From positions 62,001 to 126,000 of the forward strand of contig JBFLYO010000001.1 in NCBI GenBank assembly GCA_040756745.1: a stretch of 64,000 nucleotides of DNA. Direction: 5' to 3'. This DNA is from JBFLYO01 sp040756745 (GTDB lineage Bacteria; Bacteroidota; Ignavibacteria; UBA10030; UBA6906). The notes under the pieces are model-generated. The model did not search any database. It was not told where the DNA came from and worked only from the letters and a program-made list of their open reading frames with translations. Position 1 is the first letter of the stretch, and every line of letters begins with the position of its first letter. The position numbers and the translations under genes are program-made. This document shows, piece by piece, positions 42,524 through 51,575 of the stretch.

Positions 42524-42552
42524 TTGCGTTAACGGCGGTAATCCATTATGTT
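42524..42552 (+). promoter_or_regulatory. Promoter of the DUF2318-like gene
   Basis: TTGCGT, exactly 17 bases, then TATGTT. The expected start is near 42559, giving a leader of about 23 bases. It lies directly in front of divergent deoC. Confidence 0.5.
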
Positions 42553-42581
42553 ATTTGGTAATATAACCCAATCAACCGAAA

Positions 42582-43247
42582 ATGCAACGCATGAACAACT
42601 GTCGGTCGTGCGGCGCTGATCTTCTTCCCAGTCATCGGTTTTGCCCTTCGTGTGGCACGCCGGTGTCGACATCGGATCCAGCAGAGAGGGCCCCCGCGAA
42701 TGAAGGAGGGTCGAAGAGCATTTCGACGACCAGGAAAGTCGGGCGGGTCCTTATCCCGGTGCTGCTTGTCGCAGGGGGAGTGCTGGTCTGGTCATACGTT
42801 AACCCCTCCGTTCATCCTGTAATTCGGGAGCAGCCGGTGGTGGACGCGCCGCGGGATTACGGCCCTGAGTTCGTGACGATGACACCCGTCGCATGCTCAC
42901 AGGAGGGGGATGACCTTGTCTTTTCTCTTAACGAGCTCAAGAAAGACCGCCTGATCCGGTTTGAATACGCCGGCGGTAAGACCCCCCGCGCGGTCATGGC
43001 CTACATAGCCAAAGACGGGCGTCTCGTCACCGCAATCTCGGTCAGTGAGCATTGCGGCTCGACGGAGTTCCGGATCAAGGAGAACAGGATCTACTGTGCG
43101 CATTGCCCCTCGTACTGGGACATGATGACGATGGAGGCGTTTGCGTGCTGCGGGAAATATTACCCGGATCCGATCCCAAGCAGAGTGGTGGGGGAGAAGG
43201 TGCACATCAAGAAAGAGATCGTGGAGCAGTGGGCGGGAAGGCTTTAG
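42582..43247 (+). CDS. Zinc-ribbon membrane protein with DUF2318-like domain
   Basis: 221 residues. Cys7, Cys10, Cys21 and Cys24 (CRSC, CPSC) form an N-terminal zinc ribbon. A Ser/Thr linker and one transmembrane helix (about 53-70) follow. The C-terminal domain (from about 95) has SQEGDDLVFSL, then Cys residues in SEHCGST, IYCAHCPSYW and FACCGKYYPDP, matching the DUF2318 group of predicted Fe-S or metal-binding membrane proteins linked to iron transport. The ligand is unknown. ATG 42591 is an alternative start. Confidence 0.7.
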   Translation: MQRMNNCRSCGADLLPSHRFCPSCGTPVSTSDPAERAPANEGGSKSISTTRKVGRVLIPVLLVAGGVLVWSYVNPSVHPVIREQPVVDAPRDYGPEFVTMTPVACSQEGDDLVFSLNELKKDRLIRFEYAGGKTPRAVMAYIAKDGRLVTAISVSEHCGSTEFRIKENRIYCAHCPSYWDMMTMEAFACCGKYYPDPIPSRVVGEKVHIKKEIVEQWAGRL

Positions 43248-43262
43248 CGTCCGCCCAATCGA

Positions 43263-44669
43263 TCAATCGAAGATTTTTCCCGGATTGAGAATTCCCAGCG
43301 GATCGAAGACCGATTTGATCTTCTTCATAAGCGAAAGCTCTTCGGTCGACAGGGCGATCGGCAGGTAGGGCTTCTGCGAATACCCGATCCCGTGCTCTCC
43401 TGAGATCGCACCGCCGAGAGAGACCGTGAGCTGAAAGATCTCCCGGATCGCGGCCTCAACATTCTTGTCCCACACCGCGTCCGACACCTTGTCCTTCAGC
43501 AAATTGACGTGCACGTTCCCGTCGCCCGCGTGGCCGTAACAGATTGAAGTAATTCCAAACCTGCTGCAGATTTCCTTCACACCGCCGACCAGCCGCGGAA
43601 GCGACGCCCGGGGGACGACCGTGTCTTCCTCACGGTACGCCGAGATGGATTTCACCGCCTCCCCGATCCCCCGCCGCAACGCCCAGATGTCCGCCACCTT
43701 CTGCCGCTCCTGCGCCAGCAGAACATCCAGCGCCCCGTGCGTCTCGACGGACTCAGCGATCACGCGGATATCCTCATCGATCGATTCCTGGTGGTTGCCG
43801 TCCACTTCGATGAAAAGCTGAGCCCCCGCGTCGCCGTTCGGAAATATCTTGCCCTGTCGCTGTTCGGCGACCTGTACTGCCGCACGCTCCATGAATTCCA
43901 GTGCGGACGGCGTTACTCCTTTCTGAAATATTCCAGCGACCGCCGCCGCTGCATCTTCAAGTCTGTCGAATGCAACCAGGATGACTTGTCTATGACGGGG
44001 GAGAGGAATGAGGCGGAATACGATCTTGGTGATTACGGCGAGCGTCCCCTCGCTGCCGATGATCAGCTGGGTGAGATTATAGCCGGAGACGTTCTTGACG
44101 ACCCGTGCGCCTGGAGAAATGATTTCACCGGAAGGGAGGACGGCTTCAATCCCCAACACATAATCCTTGGTGACCCCATATTTGACAGCCCTCGGACCAC
44201 CCGCACATTCGGCCAGATTGCCGCCGAGATGGCAGCTTCCGCGAGAGGCGGGATCAGGCGGATAGAACAGCCCCTTCGCCTCGACCGCTTCCTGAAACTT
44301 CTCTGTGATCACCCCCGGTTCGACAATCGCCTGCAGATTTGCCGTGTCGATCTCGAGTATGCGGTTGAGCCGCTCCAGTGAGAGCGATATGCCGCCATGC
44401 ACCGGCAGCGCCCCTCCAGACAGCCCCGTCCCACCGCCCCGCGGTGTCACAGGGATCCGCTCCCTGGTCGCAAGCCTGAGGATATCCGCAACCTCCCCCG
44501 CATTTGCCGGCTTGACCACGACCTCGGGTGGGAACGTCAGATCCTCCGTCTCATCCTTCCCGTAGATCGCCCGCGTCTCGTCGTCGGCAAAAACGTTTGC
44601 CGGTCCAACGATTCGGCTCAGGGCATCAACCACCGAGGGTGTCACAGGTGCATATTGTTGGGCCGGCAT
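43263..44669 (-). CDS. glcD: FAD-linked 2-hydroxyacid oxidase, GlcD type
   Basis: 468 residues. The VAO-type FAD-binding domain has TPRGGGTGLSGGALPVHGG and IVEPGVITEKF; the C-terminal cap has YGHAGDGNVHVNLL and SGEHGIGYSQKPYL. Such proteins oxidise glycolate or D-lactate and pass electrons to a partner. GlcE/GlcF subunits are not present nearby, so D-lactate dehydrogenase is equally possible. An imperfect inverted repeat lies directly upstream. Confidence 0.9.
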   Translation of the reverse strand: MPAQQYAPVTPSVVDALSRIVGPANVFADDETRAIYGKDETEDLTFPPEVVVKPANAGEVADILRLATRERIPVTPRGGGTGLSGGALPVHGGISLSLERLNRILEIDTANLQAIVEPGVITEKFQEAVEAKGLFYPPDPASRGSCHLGGNLAECAGGPRAVKYGVTKDYVLGIEAVLPSGEIISPGARVVKNVSGYNLTQLIIGSEGTLAVITKIVFRLIPLPRHRQVILVAFDRLEDAAAAVAGIFQKGVTPSALEFMERAAVQVAEQRQGKIFPNGDAGAQLFIEVDGNHQESIDEDIRVIAESVETHGALDVLLAQERQKVADIWALRRGIGEAVKSISAYREEDTVVPRASLPRLVGGVKEICSRFGITSICYGHAGDGNVHVNLLKDKVSDAVWDKNVEAAIREIFQLTVSLGGAISGEHGIGYSQKPYLPIALSTEELSLMKKIKSVFDPLGILNPGKIFD

Positions 44670-44680
44670 GCGTTACACGT

Positions 44681-44781
44681 GAGAAGTCAGTAGGCAGAAG
44701 TCAGACATCAGAAATCGGACCTCGTCTACCAATTCCCGCTCACGTCCTTCTGACTTCTGATTTCTGAATTCTGACTACTCC
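44681..44781. repeat. Imperfect inverted repeat built from CAGAAGTCAGA units
   Basis: The left arm (44681-44719) repeats AGAAGTCAG-like words; the right arm (44745-44781) has the complement (TTCTGACTTCTGATTTCTGA). The arms are roughly three-quarters complementary over about 37 bases with a 25-base spacer. It lies between the M28 stop and the glcD start. Confidence 0.75.
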
Positions 44782-44788
44782 TTGCTCT

Positions 44789-46417
44789 CTATTGACGCTT
44801 CCTCGGCAACCGCTCCTCCCTCATCGCCGCATTATACGCAAATGCGGCCATGATGACCGACGCCTGCTTCAGGTCCTCCTCCTGGGCGCGGTCGTACACG
44901 TCCATGGTCGAGTGCCACGTCCGCGCACCGTACTCGATGGGATCCTGGATCCACTGGAACGCCGGTAGGCCGATCGCGTCGAAGGACACGTGGTCGGTGC
45001 TCCCGGTGGAGAGAGGCGTGATGGTGGACGCACCCATCGAACGGAACGGCGCAAACCATGCGCGGAAAATCGGACGAAGGGCCTCGTTCCCCTGAAGATA
45101 GATCCCACGGACCTTGCCGGTCCCGTTGTCATTGTTGAAATAGGCGCAGAACTTTTCCCCTTCGGGCTTCCATTGCACCTCTGCGGTCGGATTGTTCCCA
45201 GCCCGTTCGCCGAAGTGGGTTCGTACGTATGCGCGGGAGCCGAGCAGGCCCTGTTCCTCCGCCGACCAGAGTGCAATGCGGATCGTTCGCCTCGGTTTCA
45301 GGCCCAGTGATTTGATGATGCGGATCGCTTCCATGCCCGTGGCGACCCCCGTTCCATCATCCGTCGCCCCCGTGCCGCCGTGCCATGAATCGAGATGTCC
45401 CCCGATCATTACCACTTCGTCCTTCAGGTTGGAACCCGGAATCTCCGCGATGACGTTGTATGCCGAATCCTCCCGGGTGAACGCGACCTCCAGCCGCATT
45501 TCGACGCGGACCCCCTGTCCTTTGCGGAGCATGCGGACGATCCGGTTGTAGTGTTCGGCCGCCACCGCAAATTGCGGGATGGTCGAGGGCGCCTTCAGGT
45601 CCTGAATACGTGGGCGGCTCTGGAAGGACGTGTCGCCCTGACCGAGGGGGAGTGACGCGGACTGCACGAAGATCGTGCCGCCGTCGCCGCGGCTGGGAGT
45701 CAACACCGCCGCGGCGTCTTCCTCGACGCACATGGTGAACTTCCGGTTTTCAAGCTGAAGGAGGCGGCGTGCCTCAGGGTTCGAAGCGAATTGTTGCCTT
45801 CTGCCGCGCCGCGGAATTTCCGGTTCCGCGTTCGCCATGACAAGAAGCGAAGAGTCGGAGGTGCGCATGGCTTCGGGCTCAAAGTGCGCCTTCAGCGGCC
45901 GCTCGTCGCCGAGCAGAACGATCTTCCCCTTGAGTTTTCCCTTGAAGGAGGCAACAGCGCTGTCGGTTTTCGCGTCGAAGTTTATCACATCGCCCGTCAC
46001 GGTTCCGTCAGTCCCCGGTGACCAGGCCTTCGGATACATGAGCAGTGGGAAAGGTACCGGCTCGATGACGTTTGCTTCGAGCCGTTTGACCCACCACCCG
46101 CGCCCGAACGGCCCCCATCCTTCCCGGTGTACGTTCTCTAATCCCCACACCTTCATCGTATTCATCGACCATTCGACCGCCTTCTTGTACCCCGGCGACA
46201 TCGTCAGTCGTCCACCGCAAACGTCGGTCAGCCAGCTCAGCGATTCCATGACCTGAGAACGGTTCATCCCCTCGTCGACGATTCTTGCTACCGCGACGGA
46301 ATCGTATCGCTCTGCTGCCGCGGAGCGGTGCTGCGGGGGGATTTGTGCAGTCAGGAGATTCGGGGAAACTGCGGACGCCGCAAGAACAATGAGCAACACA
46401 ACAACACGGTGTTTCAT
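44789..46417 (-). CDS. Exported M28-family zinc aminopeptidase/carboxypeptidase
   Basis: 542 residues. A signal peptide (VVVLLIVLAASAVSPNLLTAQ) directs export. A PA-like insert (about 115-275) is followed by the M28 catalytic domain with zinc ligands in GGHLDSWHGGTGATDDGTG, SAEEQGLLGSRAY and STDHVSFDAIGLPAFQW, and a final HSTMDVYDR. It is close to carboxypeptidase Q-like enzymes. The role is probably peptide scavenging in the periplasm or outside. MKHRVVV is the natural start; the 44-residue in-frame extension overlaps valS territory and lacks signal features. Confidence 0.9.
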   Translation of the reverse strand: MKHRVVVLLIVLAASAVSPNLLTAQIPPQHRSAAAERYDSVAVARIVDEGMNRSQVMESLSWLTDVCGGRLTMSPGYKKAVEWSMNTMKVWGLENVHREGWGPFGRGWWVKRLEANVIEPVPFPLLMYPKAWSPGTDGTVTGDVINFDAKTDSAVASFKGKLKGKIVLLGDERPLKAHFEPEAMRTSDSSLLVMANAEPEIPRRGRRQQFASNPEARRLLQLENRKFTMCVEEDAAAVLTPSRGDGGTIFVQSASLPLGQGDTSFQSRPRIQDLKAPSTIPQFAVAAEHYNRIVRMLRKGQGVRVEMRLEVAFTREDSAYNVIAEIPGSNLKDEVVMIGGHLDSWHGGTGATDDGTGVATGMEAIRIIKSLGLKPRRTIRIALWSAEEQGLLGSRAYVRTHFGERAGNNPTAEVQWKPEGEKFCAYFNNDNGTGKVRGIYLQGNEALRPIFRAWFAPFRSMGASTITPLSTGSTDHVSFDAIGLPAFQWIQDPIEYGARTWHSTMDVYDRAQEEDLKQASVIMAAFAYNAAMREERLPRKRQ

Positions 46418-46460
46418 AGAACGCACTCCATGTGGATAATAAGACGACGGCGGGCAGCGT

Positions 46461-49214
46461 TTATGACCCGCCGGACAACTGCCGCAGATTGTGCGAGAGT
46501 TTCGCGAGGCTTGTCGCGAAAGCCGATTCCTTTTCCCGTTCGCGTGCAATCACATCCTCGGGCGCCTTGCGCAGGAAGCTCTCGTTGGTTAGCTTGGCGC
46601 GGATGCCGGAGAGGATGCCGGTCACCCGGTTGATCTCCTTCTCCAGCCGCGCGCGCTCGACCGCGAGATCGACGATACCTTCCAGCGGAACGAACAGTTC
46701 TTCGCCATGCACCACCGCGGTTGCAGCCGGGTGCGGCCGCGCCGTCCCTTCCAGGAATGAGAGCGAGCTGACACGAGCGAGCCGTTGCATGTATCCCTCA
46801 TAGCGCCGGAGAACCTCCGGGGGATGGGCAGGGCCCGCCGTCATTGCGACTGTAATGTCGCGCGATGGGGGGATCGCCATCTCGCCCCGGATGTTCCGCA
46901 CCGCCTCGATCACCTCCTGCACGAACCCCATCTGATCCTCGACGGCCCTGTCCAGCAGCGAACCATCTGCCTCCGGGATACGGGCCCGCATGATCGTCTC
47001 ATCCGAGGCACGCTGACGAATCGCTTGCCACAGCTCCTCACTCACGAACGGCATGAGGGGATGAAGCAAGCGTAATGCCGCATCGAACACGTCCAGCGCC
47101 CGGCTCATCACCGCGCGCTTTACATCCGCCGGCTCGTCGCCGTAGAGGCGGGACTTCACCATCTCGACGTACCAGTCGCAGTAGTCATGCCAGAGAAAAT
47201 CGTAGACCGTTTTTGCCACTTTGCTTGCTTCGTATGCAGCGAATGCCTCATTCACCTGTGCGAGGGTCGATTGCAGTCGCGAGAGGATCCACCGGTCGGC
47301 AAGATCGCAGTGTTCAGTGTTGTATTCCCCGCGACGGGGTGCTTCACCCACCTGGTCGCGATTCAGCAGGAGGAAGCGTCCCGCGTTCCAGATCTTGTTC
47401 GCGAAGTTGCGGCCCAGCTCGTTTTTCTCTTTTGAATACATCACGTCCTGGCCGAGAGGGGCCAGGTACAGCATGGTGAACCGCACTGCGTCCGCACCAT
47501 ATTCCTCGATCAGCTCAAGAGGCTCGGGGGAATTGCCGAGCGACTTGGACATCTTGCGTCCCTTTTCGTCGCGCACAAGACTCGTGAAGTAGACGTCACG
47601 GAACGGGACATTCTTCGCCATGTCGACGCTGCCGGTGAAACCGGGCCCGAATTTCAGCCCCGCCATGATCATGCGGGCGACCCAGAAGAAGATGATGTCG
47701 GGCGCCGTGACGAGCGTATCCGTGGGGTAGAAGTAGCTGAGGTCCTTTGCGCGACCGGTCTGCTCCTGCGCAGGCCAATCGTGCACTGAAAAGGGCCATA
47801 ACCACGAAGAGAACCAGGTGTCCAGCACGTCTTCGTCCTGCCGGAGGTTTGCGCTTCCGCAATGCGGACACCGTTCGGGAGGGGTGCGGGAGACGATCGG
47901 CTTCCTGCAATCGATCGTGCAATGATCGTCACCTACACAGTACCAGACGGGGATGCGGTGCCCCCACCAGAGCTGCCGCGAAATACACCAGTCGCGGATG
48001 GACTCCAGCCAGTGCTCGTACACCTTGACCCATCGTTCGGGATAAAACCGGATCGTCCCGCTCCGTACGGCCTCCAGGGCCGGCTCCGCAAGCGGTTTCA
48101 TCCGGACGAACCACTGGTCAGAAAGGTACGGCTCGATGACCGTGTCGCAGCGGTAACAATGGCCGACGCTGTGGGCATGATCAACGGTTTTCTCGAGCAA
48201 CCCCGCGGCCTGGAGGTCGACCAGGATCCGCTTCCTCGCCTCGAACCGGTCCAGGCCGCTGTACTTCTCTGGCGTGTTTTCATTGAGCGCCGCCGAGACA
48301 TCGAAGATGGTGATCTGAGGAAGCTTGTGCCTCTGGCCGATCCAGTAGTCGTTCGGATCGTGCGCAGGCGTCACCTTGACCAGCCCGGTGCCGAATTCGG
48401 GATCGACCACCTCATCCGCGACGATGGGGATTTCACGTCCCGTGAGTGGAAGGTGAACCCTTTTGCCGACCAGGTGCTTGTAGCGGTCGTCCTTCGGATT
48501 GACCGCCACGGCCGTATCGCCGAGCATGGTCTCCGGGCGCGTCGTCGCCACGGTCAGGGATTTGCCTTCCTCGCCGACGAAGGGATAACGTATGTAATAG
48601 AGCTTTCCCTGATGGTCTGCGTACGTCACCTCATCGTCGCTGATGGCGGTATGATCTTTCGGGCACCAGTTGACGATGTATTTCCCGCGGTAGATCAGTC
48701 CCTCTTCATACAGCCGGACGAACACCTCTCGGACGGCGGCCGATAAGGTGTCGTCCATCGTGAATTTCTCCCGCTCCCAGTCACACGAAGCCCCCAACGT
48801 GCGAAGCTGCTGGACAATCACGCCGCCATATTTTCGCTTCCATTCCCAGACACGCTCGACAAATCGCTCGCGCCCCAGGTCGTGCCGAGTCTTCCCTTCC
48901 TTTGCCAGCGACCGTTCCACGACGGCCTGAGTTGCGATGCCGGCATGGTCCATTCCCGGTATCCAGCATGCTTCGAACCCGGTCATTCGCTTGTAGCGGA
49001 TCAGCGTGTCCTGCAGCGTATTGTTCAGCACGTGTCCCATGTGAAGCACGCCGGTGACATTCGGCGGGGGGATGACGATCGTGTACGGAGTGCGGGCGGG
49101 ATTGAACTCGGCATGGAAGTACCCGGAACGTTCCCAGTGGGCGTACCAGCGGGGCTCGACGTCGTGAGGGTCGTATACTTTGGCCAGCGGTGCGGTGGGC
49201 CGGGTTTCGGTCAC
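46461..49214 (-). CDS. valS: Valyl-tRNA synthetase
   Basis: 917 residues, class I. HIGH-type motif PPPNVTGVLHMGHVLNNTLQ, KMSKS motif GRKMSKSLGNSPEPL, an editing domain (TTRPETMLGDTAVAVNPKD) and a C-terminal coiled coil (VERARLEKEINRVTGILSGI). The start is GTG 49214 with CGGAG eight bases upstream. Full length. Confidence 0.97.
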   Translation of the reverse strand: MTETRPTAPLAKVYDPHDVEPRWYAHWERSGYFHAEFNPARTPYTIVIPPPNVTGVLHMGHVLNNTLQDTLIRYKRMTGFEACWIPGMDHAGIATQAVVERSLAKEGKTRHDLGRERFVERVWEWKRKYGGVIVQQLRTLGASCDWEREKFTMDDTLSAAVREVFVRLYEEGLIYRGKYIVNWCPKDHTAISDDEVTYADHQGKLYYIRYPFVGEEGKSLTVATTRPETMLGDTAVAVNPKDDRYKHLVGKRVHLPLTGREIPIVADEVVDPEFGTGLVKVTPAHDPNDYWIGQRHKLPQITIFDVSAALNENTPEKYSGLDRFEARKRILVDLQAAGLLEKTVDHAHSVGHCYRCDTVIEPYLSDQWFVRMKPLAEPALEAVRSGTIRFYPERWVKVYEHWLESIRDWCISRQLWWGHRIPVWYCVGDDHCTIDCRKPIVSRTPPERCPHCGSANLRQDEDVLDTWFSSWLWPFSVHDWPAQEQTGRAKDLSYFYPTDTLVTAPDIIFFWVARMIMAGLKFGPGFTGSVDMAKNVPFRDVYFTSLVRDEKGRKMSKSLGNSPEPLELIEEYGADAVRFTMLYLAPLGQDVMYSKEKNELGRNFANKIWNAGRFLLLNRDQVGEAPRRGEYNTEHCDLADRWILSRLQSTLAQVNEAFAAYEASKVAKTVYDFLWHDYCDWYVEMVKSRLYGDEPADVKRAVMSRALDVFDAALRLLHPLMPFVSEELWQAIRQRASDETIMRARIPEADGSLLDRAVEDQMGFVQEVIEAVRNIRGEMAIPPSRDITVAMTAGPAHPPEVLRRYEGYMQRLARVSSLSFLEGTARPHPAATAVVHGEELFVPLEGIVDLAVERARLEKEINRVTGILSGIRAKLTNESFLRKAPEDVIAREREKESAFATSLAKLSHNLRQLSGGS

Positions 49215-49268
49215 GGTGCGGCTCCGGGGTCTGGGACCGGTACGAGGCGGCGACGGAACAACAGGGCG

Positions 49269-51569
49269 TTACCGGAGGAAGAACCTCCGCTCCACCGTTG
49301 TCGCATTGCCCAACCTGTCGTGAAGGCGAACCGTCAGTTGGTGGGGACCGCGTTCGAGAGGCTCAGTGACCTGGCAGACTGCCCTGCGGTGTTCGCCGTC
49401 GATCTCTGGAATTACAACGGCTCCATCAATGTACACCTTTAGCCGGTCATATTCAATGCCGGAACGGTCATCCTGGAACCTGAACCGGATCACCGGCCTG
49501 CGGGTTCCGCGCGTCGAGATGGAGAGGCCGTAGATCGACGGCGGCGTGTCGTCCCGCAGAAGCGCAACCTCACCGAGGGAACGGTCGATGTGTCCTGACG
49601 TCCTGTCCGCTCCCTCGCCTCCGATCAACTCCCAACCTCCACGGGAGCGGAAGAAAAGTGCCCGATGAGGATCGTCAGAGGAGTCGCGCACAGTGACGGT
49701 CAGGCCGTCCCGGAGAATCGTCTCGACCGGCTTCAGGGCGTACCCATGGACGTCGTCCGATGCGATGGCCTCCCACCGCAGGAACAAGGGGGTGAGCACA
49801 GACAACGTGTCGTACCTGATCACGAGGTTTCCGCCATCGAGCGAGAGTGCGCCGCTTGACCCCGGTACGACCGGGAAGAGAGCGATTGACGCTTCGCCCG
49901 TTGCAGGAACGCCGTTGACGGCGGCCTCCGCTGTGACCCGGCGGGTCCCCTGGATCCGTTCGCTGGGCCGGAAACGGCCTTCGTAGGCGCCCGCATCTTC
50001 CTGTCGCACAACTACGGTGAACGTCTCTGCTCCCTCTGCCACGGTGACCAAAGGCATTGCTGTAAAGACGCCGGTGGCATGGAGGCGCACCCGCACGCCA
50101 TGATCGTCGGATGCACAGGTCACAGTGAACTCCGACGGACGCTTCTCAGTCAGTGTCCCCGTGATGAAGCGTGGGGGGGATGGTACACCCCAACGATCCT
50201 CCACAAAGACCTTTAGCACATCCCATCCCCCTTCGGGAATCGGGATGGTGCTCGTCCCTCGCGGCCCATCATGTTCCGTCGGCCAGATACGATTTGACCA
50301 GAAACCGAGCGGTGACCGGGCAGCCACGAAGATTCGGCTGATGTCCGGCGACCCCGCAAACCGCAGATTCAGGTTGTTCCCCGAGCGTTCGACGGTGAAC
50401 CATGGCGGCGAGGTCACAATGATTGTTCCGCTCATCTCAGCCTCGTTCCCGTTGAAATCGCGGCTGACGATTCGGAACCGGTGGGGTCCCTGGGTGAACG
50501 CGGCGTCGCTGATGACTCCCGCCATCCATGAGCGCGGTGCGTAGAATGGAAGATCGTTCGGGCCCGTCATGTATAGCTTCTCGAATCGACCGCGGCGCTC
50601 GCGGAGCAGATCTCCCTCATAGTAAAGGCCGATCTCGTGCGACTCACCCGCAGGCGTTCGGTCAAGCCGCACAGTGTACACGTCAGCGTCGTCCACCAGC
50701 AGCGTGTGCGCATACACTCCGTTGCGGAACCGGCTCCCGTCGATCCGGTCCCTTGCATCGACGGAGAACCCCGCCGCCCCAGTTACGATGATGGGCCGAG
50801 CGACGCGGTAACGGTGCGGACCCGCGGATCGTGCGGCATAGACCTGCGGGGCCGATCGACCGTCCACCATCGCACCGGGTGCAAGAGGAGAGACGGCGAT
50901 TTTTCTGATGGTGGGGGGGATATCGTCACGTATGCGCAGGGAAGGAGCAAGGAAGGGGTTGAGGGGGTTCATGCGTCTGTCGCGGATCTCAAAATGCAGA
51001 TGAGGCGATCCTGTGCCCGTCTCCCCACTGTACGCAATCAGATCTCCTTTCAGGACCGGGAACTCGTCGGCCGTGAAAGTGAGATCGAGGGGGTAACATT
51101 CACGACGTCGTTGTTCTGCCTCTGCCCTTGCGTCGATTGCCGGGGCAAATCGTTGCAGGTGGGCGTAGGTGGTCGTAAATCCGTCCGGATGTCGCACGTA
51201 GAGCATTTTCCCATACCCAGTTGCCCCGATCCGCATCCTAGCGACGTATCCGTCACGGGCCGCGCGGACCCCGTAGCCGGTGATGTCGCCGCTGCTGATG
51301 TCGATCCCGCCGTGGAAATGAGTCCTCCGGTATTCCCCGAATGTCGAGGTGACGATCCTGCCCGCTTCAGTCGGCCAGGCGTAGTCGTGGAAGTCGGTGG
51401 TCAGGCTATCGAAAACAGAGAGGAGGGGCGTAGGGGGAAGGGAGGAGGGGGGAATGGGAGACAGGGGGAAAGGAGGAGGGGGGGAAGAGGAGAGTAGGGG
51501 GGTAAGGGGTAAGGAAGACCAGAAGGTGACCCCTCCTACGAGCAACACAATGACGATCAGCCGCACCAT
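49269..51569 (-). CDS. M23/LytM-type peptidoglycan endopeptidase, multi-domain
   Basis: 766 residues. An N-terminal membrane/signal segment is followed by a Pro/Ser-rich linker (about 20-50, with TPLLS twice). The LytM zinc domain has His86 and Asp90 in HFHGGIDI, GYGKMLYVRHPDG and SPHLHFEIRD, so it should be an active endopeptidase. The long C-terminal part (about 210-766) is beta-rich, probably Ig-like modules. Its 5' coding region is an almost pure purine tract on the plus strand with long G runs. It lies between parA and valS. Confidence 0.88.
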   Translation of the reverse strand: MVRLIVIVLLVGGVTFWSSLPLTPLLSSSPPPPFPLSPIPPSSLPPTPLLSVFDSLTTDFHDYAWPTEAGRIVTSTFGEYRRTHFHGGIDISSGDITGYGVRAARDGYVARMRIGATGYGKMLYVRHPDGFTTTYAHLQRFAPAIDARAEAEQRRRECYPLDLTFTADEFPVLKGDLIAYSGETGTGSPHLHFEIRDRRMNPLNPFLAPSLRIRDDIPPTIRKIAVSPLAPGAMVDGRSAPQVYAARSAGPHRYRVARPIIVTGAAGFSVDARDRIDGSRFRNGVYAHTLLVDDADVYTVRLDRTPAGESHEIGLYYEGDLLRERRGRFEKLYMTGPNDLPFYAPRSWMAGVISDAAFTQGPHRFRIVSRDFNGNEAEMSGTIIVTSPPWFTVERSGNNLNLRFAGSPDISRIFVAARSPLGFWSNRIWPTEHDGPRGTSTIPIPEGGWDVLKVFVEDRWGVPSPPRFITGTLTEKRPSEFTVTCASDDHGVRVRLHATGVFTAMPLVTVAEGAETFTVVVRQEDAGAYEGRFRPSERIQGTRRVTAEAAVNGVPATGEASIALFPVVPGSSGALSLDGGNLVIRYDTLSVLTPLFLRWEAIASDDVHGYALKPVETILRDGLTVTVRDSSDDPHRALFFRSRGGWELIGGEGADRTSGHIDRSLGEVALLRDDTPPSIYGLSISTRGTRRPVIRFRFQDDRSGIEYDRLKVYIDGAVVIPEIDGEHRRAVCQVTEPLERGPHQLTVRLHDRLGNATTVERRFFLR
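51425..51452 (+). other. G-quadruplex-forming G-tract within the M23 gene
   Basis: Runs of 4, 5, 3 and 6 G separated by 4, 2 and 4 bases lie on the plus (template) strand, inside a purine stretch of about 105 bases (51415-51520) that also contains a run of seven G at 51478-51484. It encodes the Pro/Ser-rich linker of the M23 peptidase. Confidence 0.65.
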
Positions 51570-51575
51570 GCTCCG

